From Malus domestica (taxonomy: Eukaryota; Streptophyta; Magnoliopsida; Rosales; Rosaceae): a stretch of 64,000 nt of DNA. The DNA lies in contig NC_091675.1 in the NCBI RefSeq assembly GCF_042453785.1, forward strand, positions 880,501 to 944,500, read 5' to 3'. The position numbers and the translations under genes are program-made. The notes beneath the pieces were generated by a model that was given only the letters and a program-made list of their open reading frames with translations, was not told the DNA's origin and did no database searches. This document shows positions 12,417 through 23,959 of this stretch, piece by piece (position 1 is the first letter of the stretch; each line of letters starts with the position of its first letter).

Positions 12417-12726
12417 ATGAAAGGAACTGATGGGTCTTGGTTTGTGCCAATGGCCCACTAGTTGATAAAAAAGATCCTTGGCAGTGCCTTTGTGCAGTTT
12501 TTGTTCCTTGATTTTGGTTTCTACTCCGGACTGTCCTGTGGGGGTACTCCTCTTCTGCTTTTGTTCCCCTTCCATCATTGGACTGGACTGGATTGGATTG
12601 GATTGGATTGTTTGTTTGTTTTCTCATGGGATTCTCACAAATGGGTTACTCAATTCCTTGGATTTTCAGATAAAAAAGTGAGAGATTTCTTGATTTGGGG
12701 TTCTGGGTTTTGCATTAAACATGTAA
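12417..12726 (+). promoter_or_regulatory. Cluster of upstream ORFs in the ARF5 leader
   Basis: Four short ATG frames precede the main start: 12417-12461 (14 residues), an overlapping one at 12430-12465 (11 residues), 12626-12673 (15 residues), and a minimal ATG-TAA at 12721-12726. All end before the main ATG at 12771. Leaders with uORFs that limit translation are known for ARF3/ETTIN and ARF5/MONOPTEROS in Arabidopsis, where ribosomal protein L24 helps reinitiation. Whether all four lie in the transcript depends on the unmapped start site. Confidence 0.55.
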
Positions 12727-12770
12727 AAGTTCAAATATTTGGGGTAAAATACTGAGAAATCGGCAGAGAA

Positions 12771-15700
12771 ATGATGGGTTCGGTGGAGGAGAAGCTCAAA
12801 ACTGGATGCTTGCTTGATGAGATGAAGCTGCTGAAAGAGCTGCAGGACCACTCTGGTTGGTTTGTTCTTCCTTTTTGATTTTAAAAAGTTTGAATCTTTC
12901 AACGGATCTTTTTTCAAGTTACCTCAATTAAACCGCATTTTCATTAATTGTTGTCGGAAGTTTGTTATAGGTTGTGTCTTTGGTTTGTTTCAGGGACCCG
13001 GAAGGCTATAAATTCGGAGCTATGGCACGCTTGCGCCGGCCCGCTTGTTTGCTTGCCGCAGGTTGGGAGTCTCTCGTACTACTTCCCCCAAGGACATAGC
13101 GAACAGGTTTCAAATTGTTGTCCGAATATCTGCAATTTTGATGTCTTTCTGTTTGTTCCATGGTATTTGAGGAAACTGATGAGGGTTTTGCTGCTGAAAT
13201 GTAGGTGGCGGTTTCGACGAAAAGAACGGCAACCTCACAAATTCCGAACTATCCCAATCTCCCTTCTCAGTTGCTATGCCAAGTTCAAAATGTTACACTG
13301 CATGTATGTATTTTAGCAGATTGTCACTTGCTTTCTATACACACGAGCATACTGTCAACGAAGTAGGAAAAAACAATGATTTTAAACCGTGATTTATGTT
13401 TCCAATAGGCAGACAAAGAAACCGACGAAATCTATGCACAAATGAGCCTTAAACCAGTGAGCTCTGTAAGTTTGATTACTATTGTAATTCTTAAATTTGT
13501 CACATTTTTATCTGTTGTTAACAATTTAAGTTCGAAAATATGATGTGACGAATAATTTGTCGTTCGGTCAGGAAAGGGATGTCTTCCCGGTACCGGACTT
13601 TGGAATGAGGCCTAGTAAACATCCATCTGAGTTTTTCTGCAAAACTTTGACCGCAAGTGACACAAGCACACATGGAGGGTTCTCCGTGCCGCGTAGGGCA
13701 GCGGAAAAGCTCTTTCCTCCGCTGGTGAGGGGTTTTTTTTTCTTTATTTTGTCTACCCATTATTGTAATTGGGAAATTTTAATCAGAGGAGGATGTGGAT
13801 TTACATTTTGCTTGTAATTTATGCCAGGATTTCACAATGCAGCCACCAACCCAAGAACTTGTTGTCCGAGACTTGCACGATAATACCTGGACATTTCGCC
13901 ACATTTATCGCGGTGAGAATGCTTAAGTATTCGTTTCTATTTCATGCTGTAATATGTAGTTGAATTCAACTTATTGGTTCTGGAAGATAGTGTTCGAGTT
14001 TTTAACTATATATAGTGTTGTCTCTCTGTCGAAGTATTTCCAGTTTAATATTACATGCATCTGCCAGCGGTTCGTTGGATTTCTATTTTTTGAGTATATC
14101 CTGTTTTTGTCCATCCATGTAGGGCAGCCGAAACGACACCTTCTCACAACTGGATGGAGTTTGTTTGTTGGTGCAAAGAGGCTTAGAGCAGGGGATTCCG
14201 TTCTATTTATCAGGTACATCGGAGTTACATCTTAAGCTTTGGTGATGTGTTCGCCAAACCCTCGCAGATAGTTTACGTTGCGAAGCTACCACTGTTGTCT
14301 GATTGAACATTTTTTTTCTCACCATCACAAGGGATGAGAAGTCGCAGCTATTGATCGGTGTGAGACGAGCAAATCGTCAGCAAACAACATTGCCGTCATC
14401 AGTTCTATCTGCTGATAGCATGCACATTGGTGTCCTTGCTGCTGCGGCTCATGCTGCAGCTAATCGGAGTCCATTCACTATATTCTACAATCCAAGGTCC
14501 GCACGATGTGTGTTCGTTTCCCTATTCATATTTCATGTCTTTTTCAGAATTTTTTCTTGACTACTATTTCTACTCAACCGTAGGGCATGCCCTTCAGAAT
14601 TTGTCATACCTTTGGCCACCTTCCAAAAGGCTGTATTTGGGACACAGCTCTCGATTGGCATAAGGTTTGGAATGGTGTTCGAGACAGAGGAGTCGGGCAA
14701 GCGCAGGTAATGGATAACATCGTCGGTAACTTGTTACAGAATCCAAGTTTTTTTTTTTTTTAAATATTTTCAATGGTGAAAAGAAGGCAGCAGGTTTCAA
14801 TATGCTCTGCGTACTATCACTTTAATGGGTGGACGGAGGTTAACATTTTCCATGATCTCTGCAGATATATGGGCACGATAGTTGGTATTAGTGATTTAGA
14901 TCCGCTGAGATGGCCTGGTTCAAAATGGCGAAATCTTCAGGTAGAGTGGGATGAGCCAGGGTGTTGTGATAAACAGAACAGGGTTAGTTCATGGGAAATC
15001 GAAACTCCGGAAAGTCTTTTCATATTTCCTTCTCTGACTTCGAGTCTTAAAAGACTGATGCACTCTGGATTCTTGGGTAAGTTTTACTTTCTTCTGTTTT
15101 CCAGCAGGCAACTCAGTAACATGGTTTTCTTACTACTGTTTTCGCGCTAACAGGAGCAGAAACCGAATGGGGAAATATGACCAAAAGATCATTCATCCGG
15201 GTTCCTGAGATTGGAAACGGGAACTCTTTTCCATACCCGATTTCAAATCTATGTTCGGAACAGCTAGTCAATATGCTAATGAAACCTCAGCTTGTTAATC
15301 ATGCTGGAACATTAGCTACTCTACAACAGGAATCGGCTGCTAATGTAGATTCAGTAGATATGAAGGCCATGCAGGCCAAAATCAACCAGAAGAATCCAGC
15401 TGATGGCGTAAACGCGAATGCACCATCTCATGGAATTCCACCGGGAAATCTGAACACCGTAGCCAAGTTTGGAAGCCAAGCACCAGTTGGAAGTAGCACT
15501 GAGAAGATGAAATCAGAACCTGAACTTTCTGCAGATCAGTTAAGTCAGTTGAGTTCGGCAGGGCAAGGCATCGAGGATAAATTAGCTGCAGGGTTTGCGA
15601 GTCCCTATAACCATATGAATCAGCTGACATTTGCCAACCAAAACCCCAGTTCAGCGCAACTACAAACTAGTCCGCGGCCTATGCAGCCTTTGGATTCACT

Positions 15701-16863
15701 ACTCTACCACTCTCAACAAACTGAATTACCTCATTCGGATTTCAATGGCATGAACAGTTCACTTCCATTCCTAGACAATGATGAATGCATGTTTTACTCT
15801 TCTTGCCTACCTTTTTCTGGGGCACTCAGATCACCGGGTCCTTTGTCTGCTTTCGGTTTACCAGATTCTTCAACTGTTTTAACTGACGCAAATACTTCCT
15901 CCCTAACTTCAATCGGTCAGGACATGTGGGATAATAGCCTCATTAATTCAAGCAGCCTGAGAGATTTGTCGGATGAGAGCAACAATCAAAGTGGGATCTA
16001 CGGCTGTCCGAACATTGATGTTGGTAGCTGCTTAAGTACTGTCGTCGACCCTTCTGTCTCAAGCACTATACTCGATGACTTCTCTACGCTGAAGAATGCC
16101 AACTTCCAGAATTCTTCGGATTGTTTGGTTAAAAACTTGAGCTCAAGCCAGGATCTTCAGTCGCAGATTACCTCGGTGAGCCTTGGAGACTCTCAGGCTT
16201 TCTCTAGGCAAGACCTGGCAGACGCCTCAGGCGGTACATCCTCGAGCAATGTAGAACTTGATGAGAGCAGTCTACTGCAGAACAGTTCGTGGCATCCGGT
16301 GGTTGCACCTGTGCGAACCTACACAAAGGTAAGCAATTTTATCGAATTGAATCTTCTATTGTAACGATTTTGACCAAGTTCGTGTATCTCTCATGCCGAG
16401 CCTAGAGTGATGAGTTTGGTTTTGGTTGGCAGGTTCAAAAGACGGGATCTGTTGGGCGGTCAATTGATGTTACTAACTTCAAAAACTACGAAGAACTATG
16501 CTCTGCAATCGAATGCATGTTCGGACTGGAAGGGCTGCTAAATGATCCAAGAGGTTCAGGGTGGAAATTGGTTTATGTAGATTATGAGAACGACGTTCTA
16601 CTTGTCGGGGATGATCCTTGGGAGTAAGCAAACCAAAACTTCTGCTATAAATTTGTGTTGAAAGATTGTACCGGTACTTCAACTCAACTTTGATTGCCGT
16701 CATTTGTTAATATTTTTGCAGGGAATTTGTTGGTTGTGTCCGCTGCATCAGAATCCTTTCGCCTACTGAAGTTCAGCAGATGAGCGAAGAAGGCATGAAG
16801 CTTCTGAACAGTGCTGCGATGCAAGGGATGAATAGCACCATGTCCGAAGGTGGCCGTCCCTAA
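12771..16863 (+). CDS. ARF5: Auxin response factor 5 (MONOPTEROS) orthologue, 896 aa
   Basis: Thirteen coding exons: 12771-12855, 12994-13106, 13205-13303, 13409-13465, 13572-13724, 13828-13912, 14123-14213, 14332-14496, 14584-14706, 14865-15076, 15154-16328, 16433-16623, 16722-16863. All phases join and give 896 residues; Arabidopsis ARF5 has about 900. The B3 DNA-binding domain starts near residue 139 ([20 protein letters not shown]), followed by the ARF domain. A long Ser/Gln-rich middle region typical of activating ARFs is nearly all in one exon. The C-terminal PB1 domain (about 787-880) keeps both the lysine face ([10 protein letters not shown]) and the acidic face ([14 protein letters not shown]), so it should bind Aux/IAA repressors and other ARFs. 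The start was chosen because MMGSVEEK precedes the conserved [14 protein letters not shown] block. It is a nuclear activator of auxin-regulated genes in embryo, vascular and flower patterning. I see no disabling change. Confidence 0.96.
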
Positions 16864-17532
16864 AATGGCCGCCACTGCAGCTACAATCGCGCACAATGGT
16901 CCAGACAGGTTGCACGTTAGGGTTTGCAACTAGGATGCAGTGCTGGGCAAGTTGATGTGGGTGCCAATGTACTTTAGCTTTTGTGTTCTAGGCGAAGTTT
17001 GATGTACTAATAACTGACATTAATTAGCAGGAAGTGAAACTTGCAAGGTGCTTTAATAGTGTAATGGAAAACTTTTGTGCTTCTTAAAACTTCTATATCT
17101 TCCGCTAAACACGAACGAGTTTATCATGCAGAAGCAATTGATGCAGATAAACATCGAAAGCGTTCCTCTGCTAAACTGGGATAGATGGCTAAATTATTCA
17201 GAAGAGTATGCGTCTTTGAATGGTAAAATGAATCAAATATCGATGCCGTTGTACATTTAAGAATGAATACACTCTGATTTTTTCACTTCCTAACAATTCA
17301 TTGTCTAAAGAACAGAACAACTAATACTCCCTGAAGTACAAAATAACAGATACGATAGCTTACAAACTACAGAACCGATTCCATTTTCTACCACCAGCTC
17401 TTATTGCAATGTCAAAGGCATATCACGAGGATGTTAAAAAGCAATGAACCTGCACAAATTTCGTGCGAGGAAGCATATAGAACATCAAATTTTTGCTACC
17501 TAATGCAGTTTCTTGCGAGAAGTACCTGGTCA
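16864..17532. other. Convergent intergenic space
   Basis: Separates the 3' ends of the ARF5 gene (plus) and the methyltransferase-like gene (minus). It presumably holds both 3' untranslated regions. No other feature was seen. Confidence 0.6.
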
Positions 17533-18798
17533 TCATACTCTAACTGGTTTCTGCAAAACGGCAGACAAATAGATCTCTGATTTGCCTGACCCTGCTGCCT
17601 CCGCCTTCTCCCCGACAACCCATTTCAGCTTTTTATATCCAAACCGCTCGATCAATCTGGTTAAATCCCTCTTCTTTTCATCATCGGAGCCATAAAAGTT
17701 GTCCAACCAAAACAGACCTCCAGGCCTCAAAATGCGGTCGATGTCAAACATCAAGAACTCAAACTTTTCCGGTTTTGCCGCAACATCCAATCCACTAGCG
17801 GCATGAACCATATCGAACACATTATCATAGAAAGGAAACCTATGATCCAAGCTCAAAAACAGAGGGAAAAGCCCTCTTGCTGCTATGAATTCGCTAAACG
17901 GGGCTCCGATATTCAATGTGTTGGTGATCACAGTCATGTTCCTCTCTGCCATTCTAGCAGCAAAGGTACCAGACCCACCTCCAATATCAAATCCTATTCT
18001 GATTCCTCCACTCCCCAAAGCTAAAACATCATCAATGAGGAAATCATTCTTGCTCCTAGCCTTAACATATCTCTGGGTTTCGGACCCGTTAACCAAATCG
18101 AAACAACCAACGCAATCCCTACTCAATTTCTTAACATTCAAGCATTCAAATTTCTTGCATTCAAGGCCACTCCAACTCACAATCTTATCACTAACAGGTT
18201 TCCAAAGCGAAATCGGTAAAGGGTGTAAACCCACCTTAGTAACTGTCTTGGCAAAGCACCTCCGTCGCGGCAGAGGCTCGCATCCCCGCAGAATCAGCTT
18301 CTGGGCAAGGCTCCAATCGTCGGGGCAGGGCCCGGAGACCCTGTAGTTCATGTACTGTGAAAGCAAGTCGGCGGATTTCTCGCAGGAATGGCCGACGGAA
18401 GCCACCATTTCCGTGATCCCGGTTTTCGAATCTTTTCCGAGAGGGAGCTGGTGGTGCTGGAGGAAGACTTTGAGCTCGTTCGCGACATTGCGTTTCGAAA
18501 GATCGATGCTTTTGTATCCAAGGAGCTCCTTTTCCATCTGGGCAAGCTTCTTTTGCGACGAATCGATCTCGCGGAGGATCAGACCGACCTGCTCGGAGAT
18601 GAGGGAGATGTTCTTCTGGGTGTGGTGGAGGAGGTGGTACGTTTGGTGGTCTTTCGGGGCGGATGTGAAGGCGTAGAGGGCGAAGAGGTTGGTAGTGATG
18701 ACAGAGAAGAGCATGAGGAGGTTGACGGCGGAGGAACAGAGCGACGCTCTTCGGAATCTGGCGGTTCCGTCGCCGATCTTGAGAGAAACAGAGCCCAT
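17533..18798 (-). CDS. Membrane-anchored SAM-dependent methyltransferase-like protein, 421 aa
   Basis: A single uninterrupted frame. The frame opens at 18846, but I chose the ATG at 18798 because MGSVSLKIGDGTARF matches how I remember the N-terminus of the Arabidopsis At1g29790-type family. Residues about 19-44 form one hydrophobic anchor (SAVNLLMLFSVITTNLFALY), followed by a helical, charged stretch of about 80 residues. A Cys-rich block (CPDDW, CEPLPRRRCF, CKKFECLN) follows. The C-terminal third has a Rossmann-type SAM site (FDIGGGSGTFAARM) and a later FDIDRILRPGGLFWLDNF strand and loop typical of this fold. It is probably a type II Golgi or endomembrane protein. The substrate is unknown, though related plant proteins include pectin and polysaccharide methyltransferase candidates. 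It converges on the ARF5 gene. Confidence 0.85.
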   Translation of the reverse strand: MGSVSLKIGDGTARFRRASLCSSAVNLLMLFSVITTNLFALYAFTSAPKDHQTYHLLHHTQKNISLISEQVGLILREIDSSQKKLAQMEKELLGYKSIDLSKRNVANELKVFLQHHQLPLGKDSKTGITEMVASVGHSCEKSADLLSQYMNYRVSGPCPDDWSLAQKLILRGCEPLPRRRCFAKTVTKVGLHPLPISLWKPVSDKIVSWSGLECKKFECLNVKKLSRDCVGCFDLVNGSETQRYVKARSKNDFLIDDVLALGSGGIRIGFDIGGGSGTFAARMAERNMTVITNTLNIGAPFSEFIAARGLFPLFLSLDHRFPFYDNVFDMVHAASGLDVAAKPEKFEFLMFDIDRILRPGGLFWLDNFYGSDDEKKRDLTRLIERFGYKKLKWVVGEKAEAAGSGKSEIYLSAVLQKPVRV

Positions 18799-19424
18799 CT
18801 TGGCGGTGTGAGTGAGTGAGATTTGGGGAGTGATTTGACTGAACAAACACTCACTCAGTGGGGGGTGGTTGAGAGAAGGATTAAAGAAATGTCAAGTGGG
18901 ATTAGAGAGTGATTTGTGAAGTTAAGACAGGGTTAACTTATCAAGACATTGTCGGCTGCGATTGTAACGTTTGAAGAGCGTAAAATGGGGTATACTAAAT
19001 GATGACGTGGTTCAAGAAAAACTAGATAAATTTGTTCGACTTAATTAAGCTTTCCAAAAATCAGAACTTTGTTTAATTAGCACAAACTCTAATTTTCTCT
19101 CTTACAGCAAGAATTTTCCTTCTTTGGAGGTGTTGGGTGCAAGTTGGATTGGAAATTACGATTCTTGCTTTGATATACATCCGCATCAAACACAAATATT
19201 GTATAGTTTTCGAAATTTCAATATATTCTGCAGAAAATTTTGCCAAAACTGATATCAGTACGGAGTTACGTTGAGCACCTGTATATCATATGGAGAAAGA
19301 AGGGTAGGTATAACAATATAAATTAAACAAATTTTGACAAAATCTAGCTCAAAAGGCAATTTTGAGCCACACTAGGAGGCTCCGCATTTAAAAGATGTAC
19401 ACACAGGAAGTAGTAGTAGCGAGA
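18799..19424. other. Promoter-side intergenic region
   Basis: Lies between the start of the methyltransferase-like gene and the 3' end of the CCCH gene, both minus. It should contain the promoter of the former and the 3' untranslated region of the latter. No distinct motif stood out. Confidence 0.5.
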
Positions 19425-22400
19425 CTAACTGCTGATCTCCCTATCCATTTTCATTCTCTTTGTCTTGTGCACCTCCGGCACGCTACTACCTCGTGGCTGG
19501 AACGATGCATCATGCTGGAATGTGCAATTTGCTCCTTTGTTGCATCCCCTTGCACTGTTGAAGTATATGCAAGGCTTCATATTCTTGGGCTTTGAATCTC
19601 TTGGTTTGTAGTTATTATTGGATTCTTGGTTTACAGATGAATGATCGCTATGTCGGTTTCCAAATGGTGGAAAGTTGTCCTGCCTGTCTCCTCCATGTTG
19701 TTGAATCAAGTTTTTATAGTAGTTGATGTCCTTTGCTAGTGGAGGTGGTCCAACAGAAGGCGAAGAATGAACTGAAATTGATGCAGGAGGAGGTAGTCGT
19801 GCATCAGGAAAATGTCCCGTTCCAGCAACATGTGGTGGGGGATAGAAATGTCCACTTGATGAAGGTGTGTTGATTTCTGTCCTGATCATGTGAGATGAAT
19901 CTGATACGCCCATTTGGGGTGGCCTTGTTATTGGTTGTTGATCTGTAACCAATTTCTCAATCATTTTCGGGTTGTTGAGAATCTTAATGAGCAATTCATG
20001 ATCAATCATATTTCCGTGCTCATTGTTATTCACAATTGCACCAAGGGCAGCAGCTACAACATCAGGTTCTGCTGCAATAGGCATTCCAAGTGTTGCAGGT
20101 ATGTGGTTTCCATTGTCAGGAATACTGTTTTGAGATGGAGCCGAAATTCCCTGAACGGATAGAAAGGACTGCGAGCTTGTGGAATTGTTAAACGGTTCCA
20201 CGGATTCGGATGAGGCTTCACCTCCTGCATCTTCGTCTTCAATAGGAGTAATAGGTATGATAAGAGGTTGCCCACCAGTATGACTAGAGTCCTCAACATC
20301 TGCCAAAACAGAGGGGCTGTGCACAGAAAAAGAAATACTGTTAGAATTCATGGGTGGGTGGAACTTAAATCCAAAATTGTAGAAAGCAAAGTGACGAACT
20401 TTAAAGGAATGGCAGATGGCCGTGGATAAACAGCTTCCAGTACTCTTATCTCTCTCTGATTTTGAATCTCCATCTCTTTGCTTTCGTCCCCAGAAACCAC
20501 TTGCCAAGTGAAGTTTAGCACAACCTGTTCAAATTTAGTATAATTCGAAAAAAAAAATGTATTAACTAATATTCAATATTTTTCAAGGCATACATGCTAT
20601 TGAAACAAGGTATATTGGTCAAGATTAAAATCCCAAGCCAAAGGTTTACTTTACCTTAGGAGGGCATCTCCATTTGATCAAAGGAATTTGAGACAAGTCA
20701 ATCTGCGGCTGATTTGCCGGATGAGCTCCCTCAAATCCAGGGGGTAGAGTGTCATCTGAGCCTGTTCCAGATGAATGTGACGGCCAAGATGCCTTCACTT
20801 GGAGGTGATCTTGAGCGCTCAGCCCAACTTGCGAAGGAGATTCCTCCAAGAGAAACAGCTTTACCTGTTTAACAGAGAAGCATCAGTACGATAACCATTT
20901 AAACTACCATTAATATATCAACATCGTTGATCATCATTTTCCACAAACTTCTTCAGAATGCTGAGCGTAGATGCACAGGGAAACTTCAGAAATCTTTGGC
21001 ATAACTTCTCCTTTAAATAATAACACGACTAAAATCTTAAAGCAAATTATGAAAATAGAAGTGAAAAAGAAAAAATGCACAGATGGAAGAAATAAAGATC
21101 ATAGAAAATCAATTAAACTATACTAGAGATTAACGTGAATACACATCACTGCATTTAATCCTCCCATGTCCATCTCCACCCAGTCACTTGTAATCAGTTT
21201 GTTCGAGATTGTACTGGACACATCAATTCGTACATAGCTCAACAAAAATCAGATTTAGCATGGAGGATTTTGCTAACCATATAGGGCAATGAACTAGACA
21301 ACCCACTTCTTAAAACAAACTTATTTCGGCCAACACTAATACGAGCAAGTTCATCCAATAATGAAACAGCGCCTAGAGTAAAGAAGTGGCAGACATCACA
21401 GTAAACTCTAGATGGCTTTAACAGAATTATTGATGTTGTATCAGAGAGATAGGAATCATCTGAACATAGTTTGAGAGTGACTTTTGACTAAATATTTAAG
21501 ACAAGGTTGAACAAAAAACCAGCACTTGCCATAAAAATAAAAATAAAAATAAAAAATAAATAATAAAAAAAAAAAGACGACAAAAGATGCATCACGTATC
21601 ACACTCTGAGAGGTGATATTAATGCTATCCGGATGCACACCCAAGACCCCAACAAGCCTTTAGCTTTGATAGCTTTGCATGCCCCAGCAGATAATGTGGA
21701 AGTTATCCTTATGATATGGCCCTCCCATGTTGGAAGTGGCTCAAGTCTTGGACTTATTCTCCTCTTCAAACAAAGAGAAAAGGAACAACTTTAGAAAGAA
21801 AATAACAAAGATGACACTTCTGAGTAACTTAACTTCATGTTTATGCAATGACACAATAAACTCTATTAACAATACAGCCAAGAAATTTGAAATAGAAGTT
21901 CCCTAATGAAATGATTCAACCTTTCTCAAACACAAGAACCTTTCACATAATTTGTCATGACAAATTATCACAACAACAACAACAACAAACCATTCACGAA
22001 CACAACTATGGCAGACTACCAAATGCAATCAATTCAAAAAGAGAAATGCAGAAGTGGCCACTGTATTCAAATGCACGCCGTCAAAAAACCTTGACAAAAC
22101 AAAAAACTCAAGTTTTTGGCCCTTTTCTGATGGTTTTAGAAAAGTCAGTCACCAATCCAAATAAAGCTATTCAACAAAGTGCTACACAAAATGACCAGGT
22201 TTATGATAATGCTTATTCCATTCATTTTATCTAACACTAGGAAACTACAATCACCCCACTATTCTATTGTTCTCGTAGAACCTTTTTAGCAGGAAATGAG
22301 AACACTTCTCTGGTGAGAAGTCACGGTTGCAAAAGACCAATAACCTTATAATTCCTCAAAAAATATCTAACTTGCATATATTTCTTATTATCCCCTTTTA

Positions 22401-23643
22401 TTCCCAGCATGGCCAGTTATCAATCAACATTCTCAAAGTTGCTCCAAATTCAGTGAAAACTAGTTTAACAATTAGCTTGTGATTTTCGCATTCATTTACG
22501 TGTAATTCATTTTAAACCTCATTGCATATTATCTTCTTTTGAAATTATATTGGAGAAAGGGCGACCAACTTACGAATTCTTCATAAAAAGTTTCAATGTT
22601 GGTATTTGTACACAAGAATGCATTTGTATCTAATCTCACTTTCTTCTTCATAAGTTGCTAATCTTTCAAAGCTTTAAGCCACTTTTTCTCAAAGAATGAT
22701 GGATTGCTGCAACGATGCAGATATTGCCTTGGTGTTCAATGGTCATTCTCGCCCTAAAGATCGTTAAGTGATCCAATGGTTGTGCTTAACACTGTTCCAA
22801 TTGATTAATTCATCAAACAGAACCAAGACAACAACTTCAAACTTTACCTTTTCAAAATTTACAGCTTTACGAAAAGGTGGAAAGTAGATTAAGCTAAAAA
22901 GGTTAACCTTGTTTCATCACTTCATATTCTGCTTTTCATGAATACACAATACCAATTTCATAAGGAAACATGGGGCTGTACGAGCTGCAGATGCAACACA
23001 TTCCAACATTTAAGTCTTAATGAAAAATCTACGATGGTTTTATATTGATTGGGTTCTGATTTCCAAACACAAAATTGTTTAAGAAGCCTATAGTAATTCC
23101 TTAATGATACATTCGACTGATTGAGCTGCAGAGGATACAAATTTCAACGTTAAGCCTCAACAGAAAATAAAAGATGGTCCATATTGAGTGGCTTCTGATT
23201 TCTGAACACAAAACTTCGCATACAAATTCAGAAAAAGGCTTTCTTTCTCCATCAATCTTTGTCAATTGTCATATGACACTGAGACCAACTTATCATACAC
23301 ATGCAATGCAATGCGACACAGAATCACTTCAAACGAACGAAACGATTACCAAAAGTGGAGAACTTTAACATACATTTTCTAACAATTCATCAACTCCAAC
23401 GATGCAGCATATAACTACACATCATAGCAAACCAATACATATGAATACATATCAAACAAAATAACACAATCCACAGAAGTTCAGATAGCTGATTCTTTTC
23501 CAGCTCATTTCGCATTCAACGAACAGAAACTACTGAATCGACTATTATCATCAGATTTGGTCATTGAAAAATGCATTCTTTACCTGACAAAGATTAACAT
23601 CTGAAGCCCAAGAAATCCTTTTCGTTTTGTGCAATCCCCGCAT
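19425..23643 (-). CDS. CCCH zinc-finger protein of the AtC3H6 type, 428 aa
   Basis: Four coding exons: 23584-23643, 20655-20864, 20400-20524, 19425-20316, giving 428 residues (AtC3H6 is about 410). The first exon, MRGLHKTKRISWASDVNLCQ, is followed by a 2.7-kb intron. The N-terminal block with SPSQVGLSAQDHLQ and GSDDTLPPGFEG is the family signature, then IDLSQIPLIKWRCPP. The C-terminal zinc finger spans residues 381-400 with spacing C-X8-C-X5-C-X3-H (CIYFNSARGC, CNKGANC, CTFQH). Such fingers usually bind RNA; the middle is Pro/Ser-rich and disordered. The exon 3 to exon 4 junction uses GTTCGT...CACAG and restores the family sequence PLNPSVLADVEDS. Reading on past that donor instead meets a stop, so intron retention would truncate the protein before the finger. 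KRISW resembles a PP1-docking motif (inference). Nuclear location is expected. Confidence 0.9.
20865..23583 (-). other. Long first intron of the CCCH gene
   Basis: A 2,719-bp intron bounded on the minus strand by CAG|GTAAAG and AACAG|GTAAAG. It is AT-rich, with a (CAA)n tract near 21972-21986. Inside, the sequences around 22975-23060 and 23115-23200 look like diverged tandem copies (GAGCTGCAGA and TGATTTC-GAACACAAAA blocks). No coding exon was seen in it. Confidence 0.7.
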
Positions 23644-23770
23644 GTTAAACAAAATCCCCAAGAACCCTTCTTTTCCTGCTTCGATTCCAACTTTTAGTCA
23701 CAGTTTCAAATTCAGGTCAACAATTTCGGGTCCCAATCGAAATCTAAAACCCCTGCAGCTCTCTCAGATT

Positions 23771-23840
23771 CGAAACCCTAGTTCCTACTGCGTCGTCGGC
23801 GTCAAAAATCCCCTTTCTATAACTTAACCCTAACCCTAAC
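23771..23840 (-). promoter_or_regulatory. Telo-box and telomere-like motifs near the CCCH gene start
   Basis: AAACCCTAG at 23771 and two CCTAACCCTAAC units at about 23825-23840 lie 130-200 bp upstream of the ATG on the minus-strand gene. Telo-box motifs are common in promoters and leaders of broadly expressed plant genes. Their orientation is opposite to the gene, so their role is inferred. Confidence 0.4.
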
Positions 23841-23959
23841 TGTACAGATTTAACGCGATCCAATTGCAGAGAGGCTCTCTGTGCGTCGCGAAACGGCGAT
23901 CGCAACCATGGCGGTTCGTCGAACGGAACGGAACGAAACGCTATAAAATAAAATTCCTC

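Noticed and set aside
18799-18846. Extended N-terminus of the methyltransferase-like protein (start at 18846)
   Set aside because: The internal ATG at 18798 gives the family-like MGSVSLKIGDG start; the extra 16 residues look like leader.
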